NCBI GenBank assembly: GCA_000827205.1
Contig: KN832563.1
Coordinates: forward strand, 816,863 to 880,862
Origin: Plicaturopsis crispa FD-325 SS-3
Lineage: Eukaryota; Basidiomycota; Agaricomycetes; Amylocorticiales; Amylocorticiaceae
Length of the DNA: 64,000 bases
Reading direction: 5' to 3'
Shown here: piece by piece, positions 26,069 through 38,400 of the stretch
How the letters are laid out: each line of letters opens with the position of its first letter
How positions within the stretch are numbered: position 1 is the first letter of the stretch
Program-made: the position numbers and the translations under genes
The notes under the pieces: model-generated
Seen by the model: the letters and a program-made list of their open reading frames with translations, nothing else
Databases searched by the model: none
Told to the model about the DNA's origin: nothing

Positions 26069-26431
26069 ATTTCTAGAGATGAAATGTTAGTGGGTATTGG
26101 CACGAGGAGAGGCGAAGGTCGAGCGTGAAACTCGCGTACTTACGCGTAGAGGAATAAAACAAGTTCAAGTCGAGCGCGATAAAATATTAAATATATGTCA
26201 CGTGAGCGCGTAGCGGACCGCCTCCCTGCTGCCGCCTCCATCTCGAAAATGAGTACCAGATATATAGTTACCAGGAGACTTTATCTTATGTGAACGACGA
26301 ACTATTACAGTAATATTCAAAATCGTAGGCGTCAACAGGGGACGGATAGTACATTTACTAATTGTACACACATATAGCTGCCATTCACATTCCACTATCG
26401 ATATTACTTGCGGTCGATGTGGACACTAAGT
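26069..26431. other. Intergenic between small unknown gene and epoxide hydrolase copy B
   Basis: About 360 bp, AT-rich, holding the promoter of the small gene (TATA-like tracts near 26165-26195) and the 3' end of copy B. No gene seen. Confidence 0.4.
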
Positions 26432-28069
26432 CTATGCCGACGGCCACACCTGCCCCACGAATTCCTCGAGGTCTTTGACAAACTGATCCGGTCTCTCCAA
26501 CGCCGCAAAATGTCCGCCCTTGCGTGAAAAGGAGTTCGACATGTCAGCAGCCGGCGGGCGCGACGGCCTAAGTAAGGGCTCACCTTGTCATGCTCGCGGT
26601 AGAACACGAGGTTCCCGGCAGCAGTGACCCAGCTTCGGGGGACTGGCGCGATCTCTTCCGGATACAATGAGTACCCCAGCGGCTTGCTGAGGTATGGCTC
26701 AGGAGGGCCACTCGGGGGTCGCAGGAGCTGGATAATCGAGGATGTTAAGAACGGCTACAAAGAACAGGCGGGTGGACATGGACCTACGTCACGGTACGGG
26801 TACAAGGTGTACGATATAGTGTCGGTCACCCAGTAAAGAGTAATTGCTTGGAGTATCGTGTCGAGCGGGAGATCCTCGTCCGACCAATCCAAGAATTTTT
26901 CACCAACCCTGTGAACAGGGCAGAGTCAGACCGTTTGACATGCCAAGCAGGTTCCAAGATGCAGGGGGAGGGTGGCTGACCATGCGAGAAGAGCTACAGG
27001 ATTGCTAGCGAGCACGATTCCAATGGTGCTAGGCTTAGTAGCATGCTCGCGCGCGTAGGCAGAGCCCGTCGCTCCGAATGCCCCAGTTTTCGCGAGGAGT
27101 TGCTTTTCTGCATCGGTCGCGGCGGACGGGTCGATTCCTGCGGGAGGCTGGAACAAGGGGCACAAATTGACTTGCGTCCTGGTGAGGATGGCGTAGGAGG
27201 CACTGCATATCGCACTCACAATGTACAGCTAGAAATCGAGTCACCCAATCTATTCAGTAAGTGATGTAGAGGTATAGATGGGTGGCAATGACCTTTGCAG
27301 CTTGCATACTTGCTTGCCAATAACATCCCAACTCGGCTACCAAGGTCCCCACCTTGCGCGACGTAGCCCGCGCTGAAACCCAAGCCCACCATGAGCCCGT
27401 TCGTAAGTCGAACGATGTCATCTATGTTGAAATCTTTGTCTAGAGGAGGGGGTGATGAGAGCGTGAAGCCGGGGAGAGAAGGGACGATGATGTGATACGG
27501 AAACGTTGCCGGAGTGTACGCAGAGGTTAGTATGGACAATACGGGTAAGAACTCCAGGAAGCTTCCTGGGGCGCGATAGTCAGACGATCATGTAGCTGAT
27601 CGATGGAATCGGCTGCTCGTATGCACCTGGCCAGCCGTGGAGGAGAACCAGTGGGACCGCGTCCGCTTTCTCGGAGAATACACCGACGAAATGGAGCGTG
27701 TACTCTTTGCCGTCGTCGTTGACAACGGGGGCCTTGAAGTGCGGGAAAGAGTTTATATGTGCTTCATGCGCTCGCCTGTATTTCGATAATACTAATCAGG
27801 CGCTAATTCGATGTTCAGGACGAATCGTTAACTTACCAATCGAACTTGCTTTCCCAAACATCCTTCGCGTTCTGTACCCATTCGGTAGTCACCCCATACT
27901 TGCGATCGTGCTGAGATCCCTCGTATGTCGGCCCTGCGACCTTGGTGAGCTTGAGGAGAGTCTTGAGCTCGTCGAGTTTGGACTCTGGCACCGCGAGCTT
28001 GAATGGTGTGGGCTGAAGCGTGCGGGTGGGAGACTCAGGGATTTTATTGAACGCAGACGGAGGGGACAT
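26432..28069 (-). CDS. Epoxide hydrolase (EHN type) copy B, intact
   Basis: A microsomal-type epoxide hydrolase that adds water to epoxides through an ester intermediate. Exon 1 (MSPPSAFNKIPESPTRTL, KLDELKTLLKLTKVAGPTYE, YGVTTEWVQNAKDVWESKFD) forms the EHN domain. The hydrolase core follows: LVLLHGWPG (oxyanion), FPYHIIVPSLPGFTLSSPPP, nucleophile Asp in AQGGDLGSRVG, and lid ITLYWVTDTISYTLYPYRD. Then come Glu in YPEEIAPVPRSWV and His in GGHFAALERPDQFVKDLEEF; the protein ends VGQVWPSA. By alignment to mammalian EPHX1 (GGDWG, FPFEILHTPEKWV, GGHFAAFEEP) every catalytic residue is present, but the residue after the nucleophile is Leu, not Trp. Six to seven short introns. There is no obvious N-terminal membrane anchor, so it may be soluble. 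A TATATATAA tract lies near 28172. Confidence 0.88.
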
Positions 28070-29126
28070 GGTCAGTGTGTGAGAATTACAGTACCAGTGA
28101 GTGTTGGGGGCAAGCCTGGGGGGACAAAGTCAGTAATCAATCGGAAGGGTTCAGACGATTGCAGATACCACTTATATATAATTTTATGATCGTGGCACTC
28201 GGACCGACTCAATTAGATTGAGTCACCCGCATGCAACGAGTGTCATTCTGAGGGTCGCTGAGACGCTCACGTACTTCATGCCCTCAAAGTTGACAGGTGA
28301 GAGCGTCATTGGGACTGGGTGCCTCGGGAAGGACACGCATGTTGGTTCAACGTTGTGCAGGATTGGAGCCTGAGTGAATGATAAGTCTCACGCATTTGAG
28401 TGTCAGTGCTTAGGACTTACGAAACGTATGATTCGAAGCAGCTCAAGTCCGCTGTTCGTGGTATGCAGGCTGCGCAGCTAGGGTATACGCAATGGACCCG
28501 GGGTTGATCCAGCGGACGTGGTCATCAACCATGACTGTGATAGACATGAACGATACGATATTATTACGATACCAAGTGACTTAACTTATAACTTACCTTG
28601 CATAAGTGGCGCCGATCCGAGGCGCGCTGGAAAGCTGAACACTTGCGCAAACGTCGCCAGTCACTGCGCCTGGGCGATGAATATGAGCACTCGATAAATT
28701 GCAGTTGAGTTGGTATACACTTACCAGTATAGTGCGACGTCTATCGCGTGTATGCCTCATGCAAACTGAAGCTCAACTTCAAGTTGAGTAGCCTGGTGAC
28801 CGACTGTCTATGAAGCAAAACTGTCGATAACCTTCTCATAGACAGACTCTCTACAGTCTACAAGTTGAGTTCGAGTTGAAGAAGTTTCAGGTTCGGCATA
28901 ACGGTGCACGTGGCTTTCAAGTGGACTTTGCGGCGTCCTACATGCTTGTGAGAACTTGAGAAAAAAATTCGAGTCGTTCACGAAATATGCACAGGTCCAG
29001 GATGTATGCTTGCCACATGTAGAAGGCAGCCAAAAAAATCAGAATACGGGTAAGTACTGTTACATGGTCAATTGGCAAATACATTTGGACGGAATAATGT
29101 AATTAGACGGTTAGCATCCTGGATCA
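28070..29126. other. 1.06-kb gene-free region with inverted-repeat segment
   Basis: Between copy B (minus, start) and the Bye1-like gene (minus, end). No supported gene. It includes an imperfect fold-back segment at 28776-28890 (see separate entry). The rest shows no recognised feature. Confidence 0.4.
28776..28890. repeat. Small imperfect fold-back segment
   Basis: Contains the near-perfect palindrome CTCAACTTCAAGTTGAG, then CTGTCTATGA and, about 20 bases on, its inverted copy TCATAGACAG, followed by AAGTTGAGTTCGAGTTGAAG. The arms could fold into nested hairpins. It may be a remnant of a small foldback element. Only one copy was noticed in this window. Confidence 0.35.
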
Positions 29127-32100
29127 TCAATACGGACGGTTCCTCCACCCACCCTCAGGCGGACTCGAAGGCCCACCACCCCTTCCATTGCCGCCTTTCC
29201 GCGGCCAGCCAGAATCGATCGGTTTCATAGCAGAATCCCCCCGTCCCCGACCGCGCCCTCGGCCCCGGCCACGACTTCCACGCCATCCGCGCTCGTCGTG
29301 ATCTCCGCGCCCGCCACGGTCGTACCCGTGTCCGGAGTGCATATCGTGCTCGTACGGCGGCGGACCGTACGGATTGCGAGGCGGAGGTCCTTGTGGATTG
29401 ATGGAGGGGTTCGGGGAGGAGAACGTAGCAGGGTACGCTGGAACAGAATTCGCCCAAGGCTGTGGTGCGGGAGGCGGAGGCGGAGGCCCTATTCCTGGGA
29501 CCTGCAGAGGTGGCATAGCGTTTGGGTATGGATTGCCTGCGGTCAGGGTCCGCAGCATCATTTGGATCTGGTCCGGGGTCAAAGACGCTACCTCGGCTGC
29601 TAACGTCGAGGTGCTGATATTAGGAGGACCAGCCGCGATGTTCGGTGGAGAGGCACTGGGAGCTGGGATTGGGGCGGGCACTTGACGCGGCACACTGGGC
29701 GGCAGAGAAGATGTTGACGCGACCGGAGGGGCTGCCGGTGTGGGGGGTGGCGCGAGCTTTCCCTTGTTGAGGACCCAGATACCAACCAGATAGTTCGTAG
29801 TCCGGATCTTGGGAAGCCGTAGATCGTCAAGTAGCTCGATGTAGTCTGGAAGAGCGTCGCTGGCACGCAGAGGGATGATGTAGAGTTCGCGACCAGGGTG
29901 GTGATCTTTCGGCCGATTTCCCCAAGGAAACACGAGACCATGGCGACTAAAGAACGAGGAAAGTCAGTTGTGTTGCATCGACTGGCATTTAAGGATGCTT
30001 ACCCTTTCGCAATGAGATAGTCAGAGAGAATATTGAATCCAGCTTGGCTTGGTTCAGAGCCCGGAGAGAACGCAACAGCCATCAACTCCTTGGTCGAGTT
30101 CATCCGCATTTGCAGCAGGAATTTGGCCGAGTTCTCGACGGCTACGCGGCCGTCAATCCTGAGAAGCTCCTGAGGGAACAAGGTCCTCCAAAGCGGAGAA
30201 TCCTTTTCCAACGGTCGTCCACCTGACTGGCGAGCAACGACCTTTGTTTCCTGTGGTATCGACGAGTCTAAGGGCATATTGATCTGATAGAAAATAAGTA
30301 AAGCGCTCCGAAACTCGACACAAACTTCAACGTACCATGCCAGACCACACATGAGGAAGAGCATCGAAAGCAGCTTGCTGGGCCTCAGGATTGAGTTCCG
30401 TGGCACGATCGTCCTTCTCCAGGAACATGTCGAAATCTTGGTCATCGGGCTCCTCGCCCATAAGGTAGGTGTCCATGAAATTGTCCTTCCCTGATTCCTC
30501 GGGGGGTGGCCCTGGGTCCCCAGCAGTCGTCGGTTCCGGCGCAGTTTCAACTTCCGGATCAGTAGCACAGGGTTCCGTCTTGGGAGCAGGGGCAGACCAG
30601 AGGGAGTTCAAGTCGAAGGACGCGCTTCTGGTAGGAGCATCGGGCTTGGGAGCGTAAGCGGCGAAGGGGGAGATGCCGGTGGGGAGAGTCGGAGAGGTAG
30701 ACGCAGATGGGAAGGGTACAGACGACGTCGATGACTGTCCCGCAGACTCGTCGGGAGAATGCGATTGATGACCCTCAGTTACGGGCAGATCGTCGTCAAT
30801 ATTGATGAGGTCTGCGAGGTTGAGCTCCGGCTCCGTGGGCATTGCAAAATCCGACGTGGAAGGAGTGAAGTTGGGGTTAACGGGTGACCTATTGCTGTCG
30901 ACGCCAGGGGCTGCAGTGGCTGGAAAGGCTGACCCGGGAGTAGATGGCGGTGCTCCCCAGCTCGGAGACTGCGAGACGACTGGTGACTCGGGGGGAACAG
31001 AGCCTAGCGTAGCAGACGCGCGACGCTGTTGCTGTTGCTGCTGCTGCTGCTGTGCCGCCTGCAAACGCGCCTTGCGCTCTCGCTCCCGCCTTTCCTCCTC
31101 TTCATCCTCGCGTTCTCTTTCTCTGTCACGAAGCGCAGAGGTCTCCCCATCGAGGTCTTCGATGTCCTCCAGACCCTTATGCGTGATCTTAGCACGGGGC
31201 GCCTTCGCCTTCTGGAGAATGGAATGCTCCAGCGCCTCTTTCTCTGCCATCTTGATAGACTGTTTCTGCTCCTCATTCGCAAGATCAGTCGAGGACATGA
31301 GCGAAAGCTCCTTCGGCGTGATTTCCGATGCGGCCACACGCTGGTGAATGCCAGCACGGTCAGGTTTGCTCAAATTGAAGTGCAACATCCGGAAACGCTC
31401 CCTGTTAAACACAGAACGGTATTTAGCATACGGGGTAGGCATTTTGAAAGACACTGTCTGACGTACTTGTACTTTCCACCTGCGTGCGGCTTCCCCGTCT
31501 TGTCTGGCTCAGAGTAGATATCATACACACATTGCTCAAGCTCAGTAGCAAACTTCTTCGCCTCTCCCTCGACCACAGCCTTCTCCTCCGGTGTAACCTC
31601 ATCGACGGACTTGGGAACTAACGCGGCCTGGTCACCTTCCCCCTGCCGCACATGCGGGTATCTCAAAAATATCTGGGTAAAGAGGTCCTGGAGCTGCCCG
31701 AGACAATATTTACGCGCGGGGTCATCTTCGGCGCTGCCGTGATCAATGGATTTCTTGCGCTTGGGCGCAGGGGGTTGGGTGCTTGTCGATGTCTTGCGTT
31801 TCAGCCTGTTACTGGGCCCGGGGGACGTAGAGACCCTACTTGTAGCCCTCGCCGAAGAGCTTGCACGACGCCGACGTCTTGCGGCTCCATCGTCCGACTG
31901 CGAATCGGATTCCGAAGAGATGGATAGACGTCTCGTCCGGCGCTGGATGCAACTGTCAGTTGAATGCAAGATCAAATAAACTCAGGAGAACATACCTTGC
32001 CGTTCCCCTTCTCCTTGGGCTGCGCCTTTTCAGCAACGTATTCATCCTCGCTGCTGGGCTCGGACTCTGAGACGGCTTCCGGCTCCTCTTTGATCACCTC

Positions 32101-33165
32101 CTTCTTGGGTTTCCGTCGTGTCTCGGGCGCAGGTTCCAAGGCCTCCGGTCCCTCCCATTCCACTAGGGAAAAATATGTCGTCAGTATTGTACTCAATGGA
32201 ACAAAATGAAGCAAATGATGAAGCAAATGTAAATCGTAAACTACTATGAATTCGACAAGTGCCCCCCGCCATGCCATGTACCATCGCACTTATGCATATG
32301 TATTACAGTACTTGGTACATGCAAATTACGACCGCCTCATGTACAAGCTCAAAACGCAGCTGCTAGAACTAGCGGAGCGTCACGAGCAAGCTACATATCT
32401 TCGAGCACGGAACCGTTTGCTGATGCTTGACTGCATGCCCACCAACCAGCAGGACGCGAGGCGGACGACTAACGGACAGATCGGGCTGACGCGGGCAGGT
32501 AGGCAGAATACACATGGTATGTTTTTGAAAACTACACGACCACGACGACGGAGATGGCCAGGCATGACGACGATGGTGATATATAGGGGGGAATAGAAAT
32601 ATCCAACTGAAAATGCTGCAATAACACTCACTGATTGTACGGCGACCGGTCTTGGAGGTGCAGGATGGACATACGTAGATACCTAGCACCAGAAAGATCA
32701 GCAAACTGCATCTGACTCGCAAAAAAGGAGACGAAAAACTCACTTATGTCCTCTGCATCTCGTTCCTTCAAGTCTACACATCGAAAATGATACCTGAATA
32801 TCTTGTCAACACGGTAACAGGAGCGCATGAGCGATGTCAGGGACTTACCAATCTTTGCACTCCGAGCAGTGCACCATCGGTGTGCCATCGTCTGGCTGCC
32901 TGCAAGTGCAATACTCCTTCTTGACCGTCGCTCTCGTCGTCTTTCTGGGTGGGACCATCACACTGGACATCGTCACCCTCGGCGTTGTGCTCTTCGGCTT
33001 AGTCCTCTTGTTCTCCTTTTCGGTCCGACTCTGAGCAGCTTCATCAGCCGGCGCGCTGCTGATGGCATGCCCGCTCCGTGTCGTGCGCGTCGGCCTGCTG
33101 CTCACTGGCTTAGCAGATACCGGCTTAGCCGCCTCCGATTTCGTCCTTGAGCGTGTGCCGGCCAT
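29127..33165 (-). CDS. BYE1: Bye1-like transcription regulator (PHD finger, TFIIS central domain, SPOC domain)
   Basis: A nuclear protein that binds RNA polymerase II and methylated H3K4. The N-terminus is basic (MAGTRSRTKSEAAKPVSAKP). A PHD finger is spread over three exons: YCTCRQPDDGTPMVHCSECK, YHFRCVDLKERDAEDI, then IYVCPSCTSKTGRRT. An acidic/basic linker leads to the TFIIS central domain (RKYCLGQLQDLFTQIF, EQCVYDIYSEP, RFRMLHFNLSKPDRAGIHQR, EITPKELSLMSSTDLANEEQ). After a polyglutamine tract and a Ser/Pro-rich segment comes the SPOC domain (HVWSGMINMPLDSSIPQETK, FPQELLRIDGRVAVENSAKF, YLVGIWVLNKGKLAPPP). The tail is Pro-rich and ends with RG/RGG repeats (29180-29330). One intron near 32170-32630 is unusually long for this genome, about 0.46 kb. 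Domain order is that of fungal Bye1. Confidence 0.88.
31024..31060 (-). repeat. CAG/CAA microsatellite encoding polyglutamine
   Basis: A (CTG)n/(TTG) run on the plus strand encodes about nine consecutive Gln residues in the linker between the TFIIS-like and SPOC domains of the Bye1-like protein. It is prone to length change. Confidence 0.75.
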
Positions 33166-35432
33166 AAGAAAGAGAACCGCAGGAGGTAAATTGGGTGTAT
33201 GTGTGATGTAGATGGGACGAAGTCAGCGTGCGATGAGCATCGGAACCGCACGAAAACATTCAAACTCCGCTCGGTAGGGGCTTTGTGGCGCAGGATTTCC
33301 GTACTCAACGCCAAATCTCTGACTCCAGTTTCCAAACCGAATTTTCACTCCTTACTGCTGCAAAGGTCTAAACAGCCGAAGGAAACAGCGGTATTGACGT
33401 CCTTCTCTACAAGTCTGCTTCCACAAGCTTGATATCGCAAGCGCTCAGCAGCAGACCATATGGCATGACAATGCTTCGGAAACCTAGCGGCCTACCATAC
33501 GGTCGCCAACGCCAATAACGAATTCGCCTCTTTCCCATGACCTCGGATGTATACGGTGGCACTGCATTAGAGGTGTGCATACCCCTGGGCCTGGGAGGTA
33601 CGCGATGCTATTTGCGCCTACAGTTGCAATAATAGTGCTGGATGCACCGCCAGAATCGCATAGTTATCAATGATGTTCTGTAAGTCTGTCATTCTTCGTG
33701 TCATCTTTGAGTTCAGACCTCCTCATTGCTAAAGCACTGAAGCCTCAAGGTGGATTCTTTGAATTCCATACCGCACCGTATGCCGTTGATCGGTATATCT
33801 CACGCGCAAATTTCCCAGGCGCCAACGCTTCGACTTGGACAACTTGTCATGCCCAGAATGTCTCCCTGGGTGCATATGCATGCTCTCGTTGCTCTGATTT
33901 CCTGAGTACTTAGCTCGCGAGGTTTATGCACGTTCGCACTTTTCGTCGCGTTTGTTTCCGCATCGACAAGTCCACGTGAACACAGTCCGGCGTTCACGTG
34001 TGCATCTCCACGCGGAGGTATTTCTGAAAATCACGGAAGTCCTCGACAACGATGCAGGCGAAATCTCTTATCGGTCAAACCACGACCAAACTATCCGGTA
34101 TCCAGGCGCGCAACTGCTGCATATGATGCACACGGTCCTCCTGCCCCCGGCGATAGGCGTTCAAGTTCAAAATGCTCTGTTCGAGGCAGACCCACGCCCC
34201 GTCGAGGTGAGCAAAGAATTCGTTCGGAACGAGGTGGCGGGTCAACACGGCTATTTCCCCGGGCATCTACCGCTACTCTGCTCGAACATATCAGCGAATT
34301 GCGAGGTGTGGATATGAATCTGTGCAGCCATATCTCAGCGTATCTCCTCAAGTGCGCGCCCAACGCTCCTCGAGGCCAGCGAATATCCTCGGCAAGGTCA
34401 CCGGCCTGTGATTAGAGGTGGATTGCCTACTAATACGCGTCATTTATGATTTCATAGGCAGACTTCGAAACATACGGATCACACGGGACGGTAGATGATC
34501 CTTGGGCAATAGGAGCGGTGGCGGTTGTGGCGGCTGTCTCGGTGAACGCTAACCAAGAAAAGGGCGGGGCTCGCAAACATATCGCAGCGTCTGCCGACAC
34601 AGAGACAAAACGGGACGTCGTTCTAAAACGTTTTACGGAGACCATGACAGAGCGCGATGTATTCGAGGTTAATGAGATATGAAATAATTTGTAGTGGATT
34701 CAATCAAACCCCGGCGTTGTTACCGTTTCTGAGTTTATCAGAATCTCTGAAGTGTTAGGCGACCGTCAACATCCGTCGCGTCACCTCGAGGTTTCTGCTC
34801 GACGACATCCTTGCTCTTTCCCTTTCTCCTCGTCGTTGGCGGCGTCGGTCTCGAGTCAAACCGCAGGTGGGACCGTCTGGAGGACTTCAGTTCGTACGTT
34901 GTGCAGACCAGTTCAGACCACTCGTCGCGTCCTCTCGCCAACCGATCGTATGTCTTTTTCTCACTACGGAAGACCATGTATTCGCTTCTTACCGTCTTAT
35001 GATTCCAGCTGACCGACCGTGGCTCCATAGCGCACCACATCAGCTTGTTCCTTCTGTTTGGTCTAGGGGTTGCCTTCAGTCGTAGCTGTGCAGCTGCAGC
35101 TTAGGGTACATGCACAGGAGCGGGGCCGTCTTGCACCAACTCCGTGAGTACACACATACTCTGAACCTTGTTTCTCTTCACGGTATCGCAGTCGGGGATT
35201 TCCCTGTTTTACTCTATTTCTCCGAGTCTGTTCAGTTTTGACTTTCCCCGGCGTGCGGGGGGTAACGGTCTCCCATCTGGTGACATTGTGCTGACCGGAC
35301 TTACCGCTCCGTGTAGTGGTCTCAACGATTCACCTCCCCGCCCTCGTCGTTTCCGTCCACTTTTCCTAATCACGCCAACCGTGTCTGCTAATCGTCGGGC
35401 CCAGTTTACGCCTCGTTGCATGCTCACCACAC
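33166..35432. other. 2.27-kb region without a recognised gene, between divergent Bye1-like and Cdc15-type kinase genes
   Basis: Much longer than other intergenic gaps here. It contains several short open frames, none with a recognisable domain. The best candidate exon is plus 34459-34681: after a plausible acceptor (TTTCATAG) it stays open for about 74 codons (GTVDDPWAIGAVAVVAAVSV, then KRDVVLKRFTETMTERDVFE). Another open frame is at 33952-34317. The part nearest the kinase gene (35160-35430) is pyrimidine-rich, as in promoters and 5' leaders. A small lineage-specific gene is possible but not established. Confidence 0.35.
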
Positions 35433-38400
35433 ATGGCAGTTGCTGTCCTTCCAACTTCAGGTATATCCTCGTCCGGTCCTTTCCCCATGGCGTCCCACCA
35501 GCGTATCAACTCGAAGACCGCCGCCCTGCCCGTGTCATCCTCTCGTTCACCCTTACCTCCCGCATCCACCGCCAGTAACATCTCCTCGACGTCCAACGCC
35601 GACGCGCCCGAGACCAGTGCCAAGACTTTCAACCGATTACGCTCCTCGCTAGAGCAAAGTCTACGCCATGCAACACGATCCAAGACCAAGCCCCTGCCAG
35701 TTCCGGCTGATGACTTTGGCACGGTCGTCAACACCAAGTCCAAGGGCAAGGAGAAGGAGAAACCCAAGGCGAAGGAGGAGGCGCCTCCCAAGGAGAAGGA
35801 TAAGTCCAGGATGCTCAGGCGGTTGGAATCCAAGGTTGGGTTTCGTCGGTCAGTGACACCCACGCCTCCGCCTGTCGCTGACAAGCCGAAAGAGGCGAAG
35901 AAACCCAATGGCTCCGCGGACAAGGTGCGGGCAGCGGGTTTCACTAGCTTCATCACACCTTCTCTGCGTCAAGCGTCCATGTCGTCCCCCGCGCTCCACC
36001 TCTCCTCACAGGCGATTCCATCTCCGAAGTCCCAGTCGGCTGTCCCAGCATCGTCGTCCTCCACCAGCTCCGCGCTCGTCTCTCCCACTCGGGATCGGTC
36101 CGGACGCGCGAGTGTCCAGCCGTCAACCCGAGGTATCAGTGGCCCCATCGCGCTGACATCTTCGAAGCGCGATTCGGGCTCGAGAGATCCTTCGCGAGAG
36201 CACAAGCCGCGGAAGCAGCGGCCAACGCCGCTTACCTCGCCCTCAACACCCTCGTTGCCGTCCACCAATCGCGGCCATACCCCATCGCCCATGCCGGAGA
36301 CGCCTACACGGCGTACGCGCGAGCCGCCAAGTCCGCCTGTCACCCCCACCCCGAATTCGCGAGGGCAGCATGTTTACACCTCTAGGCGCATGGGCGCCAG
36401 TAGCAGTAACCACCTCCCGCTGGATAGTCGGGCATCGTCGCCTAGCACGCCGCGCGCGTCCAGCCCCGTCCGAGCGCGCTCCCCGACGAATCGGACGCGA
36501 CCGGCGAACCTTGGTCAACGCGCACAGGCGTCGTCTTCCTCGTCCCATCTCCCTCTAAGTCCATCGCCTGGTCCTCGACGACCCTCCATCGACGCACCAC
36601 GTCGCTCGGTCGACTCGAAACGCGGGGTGTCACCCGCGACACCTGTCCGGCGGGCTACGTCCCCCGCACAGCTCCGTGACCGTGCCCAGTCTCCGGGGTA
36701 TGCGCAAAATCGGCACTTCAACATTTCTACCACCTCGTTATCGGGGCCATCGAACCCCGAGCACCGCGAGCTTGTGCGCACGGCGACGTCGTTGCTGTGC
36801 AAAGAGCTGGTAAAGCCTCCGCCGCAGCTCGGCAAGAGCGATGCGGGTGCGCGGGAGTGGGAGGAGGTCGAGGTGCGGATGCGTGCGCTCATGCGGCTGG
36901 AGCGAATATGGGGAAAGAGTGGGGGCACAGCGGGTGGAAGTTCGAGTCAGCTCACTAATATTGGGGCCACGTCGTCCAGCGGGCTGAGTGCAGGTGGGGA
37001 GGAGCGTGAGAGACGTCTCTTTGGTGAGGCCGTCAGGGATGGCTATGTTCTATGCCAGTGCGTGTTCTCTTCCCTGCGTCCGAGTAATAATGGGGATGCA
37101 TGACATAAAAACGTATTGACTAAACACGTTATTGCAGGGTCTTGAACAAGTTGCGACCAGGATCCATAGCGCGTCCGAATCCTCGGGAGGACGGGTTTGT
37201 GCACACCTCGAATGTTACCAAGTTCTTGGCCGCCTGCACGTCATATGGCATGACCTCGGACAATCTGTTCCATCGCGACGATCTTATTGAGGCCACTCCC
37301 GAGTCGCTAGCGCGGGTCGCCCGCACCATCATCGCGCTCGTCAAGCTCCCCGACGCGCCCTTGACGGATCGGTCCAAGATACTCTTCGGCCAAGGTAGGA
37401 AGCCTGGAGCTAGTTCGGGCTCCTCTGGCGGGGCAAGTCCATACGGTCAAACCTCCTCGTCACGCGCCGCTGCGTCGACGCCAAATCTGAGTATAGCGCA
37501 GCCGCAACAACCTCTGTCACAATCGCCAGTGCCGCCCTCTCCGTCTAACAGGAAACGATGGAGTCCACCAGCACCTGGCCTGCCTACAGTGCGCGCTGAT
37601 AGCGCCGAAAACAGCTCGGACAGCTCAGACGATTTTCAGACCGCGCAGACCGGGCGGAATGGTCTGAATTTGAATGTCGGGACGTTCTCGAGCGAGATGG
37701 ACGACGTACCTCCCATGAAGCCACCACCGCGTTCGCCGCTGCGGCCCCGTGCGCCCTCAAAGCCCACGGAGGACAACAGTCTGTTCACGATATTCAAGGG
37801 CACGATAACCGCCACCCCGGCTGACAGAATTGACTCCTCGGGCGCGTCGGTCGGCGAGTCAACCAGGGACTCCGTGGCAGAGTCCGCTGCCCGCCAGTCG
37901 ATGGCGTCGAGCAATGTCACTGAGACAACGGCGTTTAGCTTGCTGGATGTCAGGCAGACCAGCAGAGATAGTAACACGAAGTACGGCACCATCCGGACTG
38001 TTACTACTGAGGCTACGTCCATGGACTCTCCTTCGTTCACGCGCACGGAGGGAAGCTCTATTGCCGCGTCTTTGGCAGACGAACAGGGACGGAAACGAGG
38101 CGCGGAGGGCGGCGTGAAGTTCCGTGAACGTCGGCCCAGCGAAACAGCAGTCGTTGACCTATCTCGAGTTGCCGAGGAGGGCGAGGAGTTCGGCTCAAGC
38201 TCAAAGGACCTCAATGCGAAGGGCAAGGGCAACGCGGCGAAGGCGGACGATCTCGAGCAGGAGCGGATGGATAAACGCACGAAAATTCGGCTTGGCCAGG
38301 CGAAATGGCCTGACGACTTTTTCGATGTGTTGCCACCTCCAAGTCCGACGCGACCTATACCGATCAAGTCTCCAGGGAAGGACAAGGACGCGTCCTCCAA

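Noticed and set aside
34738-35040. 100-codon minus-strand frame upstream of the septation kinase
   Set aside because: Composition is Arg/Ser/Thr-rich without pattern, and competing plus frames cover the same bases.
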